From positions 1-32,937 of the forward strand of contig NZ_JANKOF010000055.1 in NCBI RefSeq assembly GCF_024655565.1: DNA of 32,937 nt. Reading direction: 5' to 3'. The translations under genes and the position numbers were made by a program. Below are positions 30,556 to 32,937 of the stretch, one piece after another. Position 1 is the first letter of the stretch, and every line of letters starts with the position of its first letter. The notes beneath the pieces are model-generated. The model was not told the origin of the DNA, did not search any database, and saw nothing but the letters and a program-made list of their open reading frames with translations. The stretch is from Nitratireductor sp. ZSWI3. GTDB taxonomy: Bacteria > Pseudomonadota > Alphaproteobacteria > Rhizobiales > Rhizobiaceae.

Positions 30556-30582
30556 TCCCTGCCGAACGGTTCGGAGGAGCCT

Positions 30583-32646
30583 TCAGGGCCGCCGGCGCCG
30601 GGCCGCGCGTTCTTCCCGCGACCGCCGTCTGGGTCGCCCGGCGTCTCCAGCACCGTCGCCGTCGCCGCCCTGCATCGCGCGCGGCGGCAGCATCACCTGC
30701 GCGGCCAGCTTGGGGAAGGCATCGACCTTGTTGGGCAGCGCCATGGCGTTGACGAAATGCTCCTGGAACTTCGGCTCCAGGGCCGTCTCGATCTTCTCGA
30801 TCCGGCGCACCGTCTCCTCGATCTCGCGGCGATGGTTGCGGTTGAGCAACGCCATGCGAGCGCCGGTGCCGGCGGCGTTGCCGACGGCCGACACGTTGTC
30901 CAGTTCGCAATCGGGGATCAGCCCCAGCACCATGGCGAATTGCGGGTCGATGAAGGAGCCGAAGGCGCCGGCGAAGCGGATGACATCGACCGTCTCGACG
31001 CCCTGCTTCTCCATGAGAAGCCTGGTGCCGGCGTAGAGGGCCGCCTTGGCGAGCTGGATGGCGCGCACGTCGTTCTGGGTGATCGTCAGGCGCGGCTCCG
31101 TCTCGGCGAGCACGTAGGAGAAAGTGCGGCCGTCGGCGACGATGCGCGGGGATCTATCGGCAAGGTTGCCGTCGATCACGCCGTCCTCGGAAATGATTCC
31201 CGACAGGTACATCTCGGCGATGATCTCGATGATGCCCGAGCCGCAGATGCCGGTGACGCCGGTCGCGCCGACCGCCTCAGCAAACCCCGGATCGTCCGAC
31301 CAAAGCTCGCAGCCGATGACGCGGTAGCGCGGCTCCAGCGTCTCGCGGTCGATGCGCACGCGTTCGATGGCGCCGGGCGCGGCGCGCTGCCCGGCGGAGA
31401 TCTCGGCGCCCTCGAAGGCCGGGCCGGTGGGCGAGGAGGCGGCGACGACCCGTTTCCGGTTGCCCAGAACGATTTCGGCGTTGGTTCCCACATCGACGAT
31501 GAGCATCATCCGGTCCTGCCGGTGGGGGCCCTCGGAGAGCGTCACGGCGGCGGCATCGGCGCCCACATGGCCGGCGATGCAGGGCAGGAGGTAGGTGCGC
31601 GCGCCCGGATTGAGCTTTAGGCGCAAGTCGTCCGCCTTCATCCTCACCGCGCCGGAGACGGCGAGCGCGAAGGGCGCGCCGCCGAGTTCGGTGGGATCGA
31701 CGCCCAGGAAGAGGTGATGCATGATCGGGTTGGCGACGAAGACGCTGTCGAGGATGTCGAGGCGCTCGATCCCGCCCTCGTCGGCCACCTTCTGCACCAG
31801 CCTGGAGATTTCCTGGCGCACCGCGCGGGTCATGGCCTCGCGCCCGTCCGGGTTCATCATCACGTAGGAAACGCGGCTCATCAGATCCTCGCCGAAGCGA
31901 ATCTGTGGGTTTGAGGCGCCGGAGGACGCCACCACGCGTCCCGAGAGCAGCGAGACGAGATGCATGGCGATGGTGGTGGAGCCGATGTCGCAGGCAAGGC
32001 CGTAGGCCTCGTTCTTGAGCCCGGGCCAGAGCGCGATGATGCGGGCCGCCTCCGTCTCGTCGTCCTGATGGACCGCGGCGGTGACCGCCCATTTGCCCTC
32101 GCGCAGGATCTTCTGGACGAGCGGCAGCAGATGCGCATCCACCTCCAGCCGGCCAAAGTCCCAGTCGCTCTGCAGCGCGGCCTTCAGCCGGTCGAGATCA
32201 CCGAGCGGCTTGTGCATGTCCGGCTCTTCCACCTCGACATAGCAAAGCTGCACGGCGGGAAAGCGCTCGATGACGCGCGTGTCGGCATCCTTGCGCACCA
32301 CCTGCGCATTGATGACGGTATCCTGCGGGACGTCGATGACGAGGTCGCCCTCAATGGTGGCCGAGCAGGACAGGCGGCGGCCGGCGGCGAGCGTGCGCTT
32401 TTCGGCGTAGCGCGCCTCCTTGGGGCCAACCGCCGAAAGATGATCGGCGGCGGAACTGATCTTGTGCTTGGCGAACTGTCCTTCCTGGACCTCGATCTGG
32501 CACCGTCCGCAGGTGGCGCGTCCGCCGCACACGCTCTCGACATAGACGCCGAGCTGGCGGGCCGCATCGAGCACCGTCGTGCCTTTGGCGAAGCGCCCGC
32601 GCTTGCCGGAGGGCATGAAGAGGACGAGGGGGTCGTCGGGGCTCAT
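30583..32646 (-). CDS. ASKHA-domain 2Fe-2S protein, reductive activator of corrinoid methyltransferase systems
   Basis: A 687-residue protein. Residues about 5-105 form a plant-type ferredoxin domain with C40, C46, C49 and C94 as 2Fe-2S ligands (CGGRATCGRC). From about 215 comes the ASKHA ATPase fold (DUF4445): DIGSTT, DVGTNAEIVLGN, TGPAFEGAEI, GICGSGIIEI and AGAFGSFIDP. Proteins of this type (RACE/RamA group) use ATP to reduce inactive Co(II) corrinoid proteins to Co(I). It lacks the C-terminal 4Fe-4S pair of RamA and instead ends in a Gly/Asp then Arg-rich tail. The start at 32646 has GGGATCCCTGCG only, so it is less sure. Corrinoid methyltransferase genes are expected beyond the right edge. 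Confidence 0.85.
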   Translation of the reverse strand: MSPDDPLVLFMPSGKRGRFAKGTTVLDAARQLGVYVESVCGGRATCGRCQIEVQEGQFAKHKISSAADHLSAVGPKEARYAEKRTLAAGRRLSCSATIEGDLVIDVPQDTVINAQVVRKDADTRVIERFPAVQLCYVEVEEPDMHKPLGDLDRLKAALQSDWDFGRLEVDAHLLPLVQKILREGKWAVTAAVHQDDETEAARIIALWPGLKNEAYGLACDIGSTTIAMHLVSLLSGRVVASSGASNPQIRFGEDLMSRVSYVMMNPDGREAMTRAVRQEISRLVQKVADEGGIERLDILDSVFVANPIMHHLFLGVDPTELGGAPFALAVSGAVRMKADDLRLKLNPGARTYLLPCIAGHVGADAAAVTLSEGPHRQDRMMLIVDVGTNAEIVLGNRKRVVAASSPTGPAFEGAEISAGQRAAPGAIERVRIDRETLEPRYRVIGCELWSDDPGFAEAVGATGVTGICGSGIIEIIAEMYLSGIISEDGVIDGNLADRSPRIVADGRTFSYVLAETEPRLTITQNDVRAIQLAKAALYAGTRLLMEKQGVETVDVIRFAGAFGSFIDPQFAMVLGLIPDCELDNVSAVGNAAGTGARMALLNRNHRREIEETVRRIEKIETALEPKFQEHFVNAMALPNKVDAFPKLAAQVMLPPRAMQGGDGDGAGDAGRPRRRSREERAARRRRP

Positions 32647-32700
32647 CGCAGGGATCCCCGGGACGACGCCACCGGCACACCCCCCTCTGCCCTGCCGGGC

Positions 32701-32807
32701 ATCTCCCCCTCAAGGGGGGAGATTGGCTGGCATCGATGTTTCGCGCGTTCTGCAACGCCGGCGATTGGCGAAATCCTTACGGCCGCCCAATCTCCCCCCT
32801 TGAGGGG
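32701..32807. repeat. Inverted palindromic repeat pair I upstream of the ASKHA gene
   Basis: Bases 32706-32726 and 32787-32807 are perfect inverted copies of 21 bases (CCCCTCAAGGGGGGAGATTGG type). The left copy also folds on itself (9-bp stem at 32701-32723). The 60-base spacer holds no ORF. Confidence 0.8.
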
Positions 32808-32860
32808 CAGGGCAATCGCATATGATTTTTTTTGCAGGCTCCGCCTGCGACCCCCACCCT

Positions 32861-32936
32861 CAATCCCTCCCCTCAAGGGGGAGGGAAGAAAGGTGGTGCG
32901 CCCGATCATCCCCCTCCCCCTTGAGGGGAGGGATTG
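32861..32936. repeat. Inverted palindromic repeat pair II at the right edge
   Basis: A 25-base unit at 32861-32885 is repeated in perfect inversion at 32912-32936. The left copy has a self-complementary stem (TCCCTCCCC/GGGGAGGGA). All four units in 32701-32936 share the core CCCCTCAAGGGG. The window ends inside this array. Confidence 0.8.
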
Positions 32937-32937
32937 A

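Noticed and set aside
30562-30574. CCGAACGGTTCGG palindrome between the LigD-type and ASKHA genes
   Set aside because: One-base loop and no T tract, so not a terminator; too short to claim as an operator.
1-32937. Mobile elements, CRISPR arrays, rRNA and tRNA genes
   Set aside because: No transposase, integrase, regular spaced repeats or tRNA-like cloverleaf was seen in any part of the window.

Overview
The window is high-GC, gene-dense chromosomal DNA that looks like a member of the Hyphomicrobiales (Rhizobiales), probably a Rhizobiaceae or Phyllobacteriaceae relative. The reasons are a soxBDAG operon with a GbdR-like regulator, a DUF1127 gene divergent from a VtlR/LsrB-like LysR gene, a stand-alone LigD-type polymerase, a DUF3772-type MscS channel, a DUF1194 protein and clustered short GC-rich palindromes between genes. 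The genus is not proven. I saw no rRNA, tRNA, CRISPR array, transposase or phage gene. About 27 protein genes fill nearly all of it.

Left part (1-6060): a beta-oxidation pair (partial thiolase, then FadJ-type fusion, overlapping by ATGA), a convergent class I aminotransferase, a nitroreductase and an exported four-EF-hand protein. The ribosome-binding site of the EF-hand gene lies inside a 12-bp perfect inverted repeat.

Methylglycine catabolism is spread over the window: soxB-soxD-soxA-soxG (11180 down to 6053, minus strand) for tetrameric sarcosine oxidase, a one-chain FAD/GcvT-type dimethylglycine or sarcosine dehydrogenase (22552-25071), a GbdR-like AraC regulator (26657-27655), and at the right end an ASKHA/2Fe-2S reductive activator of corrinoid proteins (30583-32646). 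Together these suggest stepwise demethylation of glycine betaine to glycine, with methyl groups passing to tetrahydrofolate. The corrinoid methyltransferases would have to lie outside the window.

The most interesting block is 14482-20315 on the plus strand, with a convergent partner at 20584-22320. It encodes a HAD phosphatase-UbiA fusion, a DprE1-like FAD oxidase, a four-helix SMR/EamA-like carrier, an extended SDR, a class III aminotransferase and a polytopic GT-C-like membrane protein. My reading is that this is a pathway making a polyprenyl-phosphate-linked pentofuranose, possibly an amino sugar, flipping it across the membrane and transferring it on the outside. It resembles mycobacterial DprE1 chemistry combined with the logic of the Arn (lipid A aminoarabinose) pathway. 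The product is unknown.

Right part (25197-32937): a DUF1194 von Willebrand-like exported protein with a possible leaderless message, an SRPBCC protein, the GbdR-like regulator, two unlisted tiny ORFs plus a DUF1127 gene, the LysR gene with three dyads in its divergent intergenic region, the LigD-type polymerase, the ASKHA protein and a terminal array of palindromic repeats.
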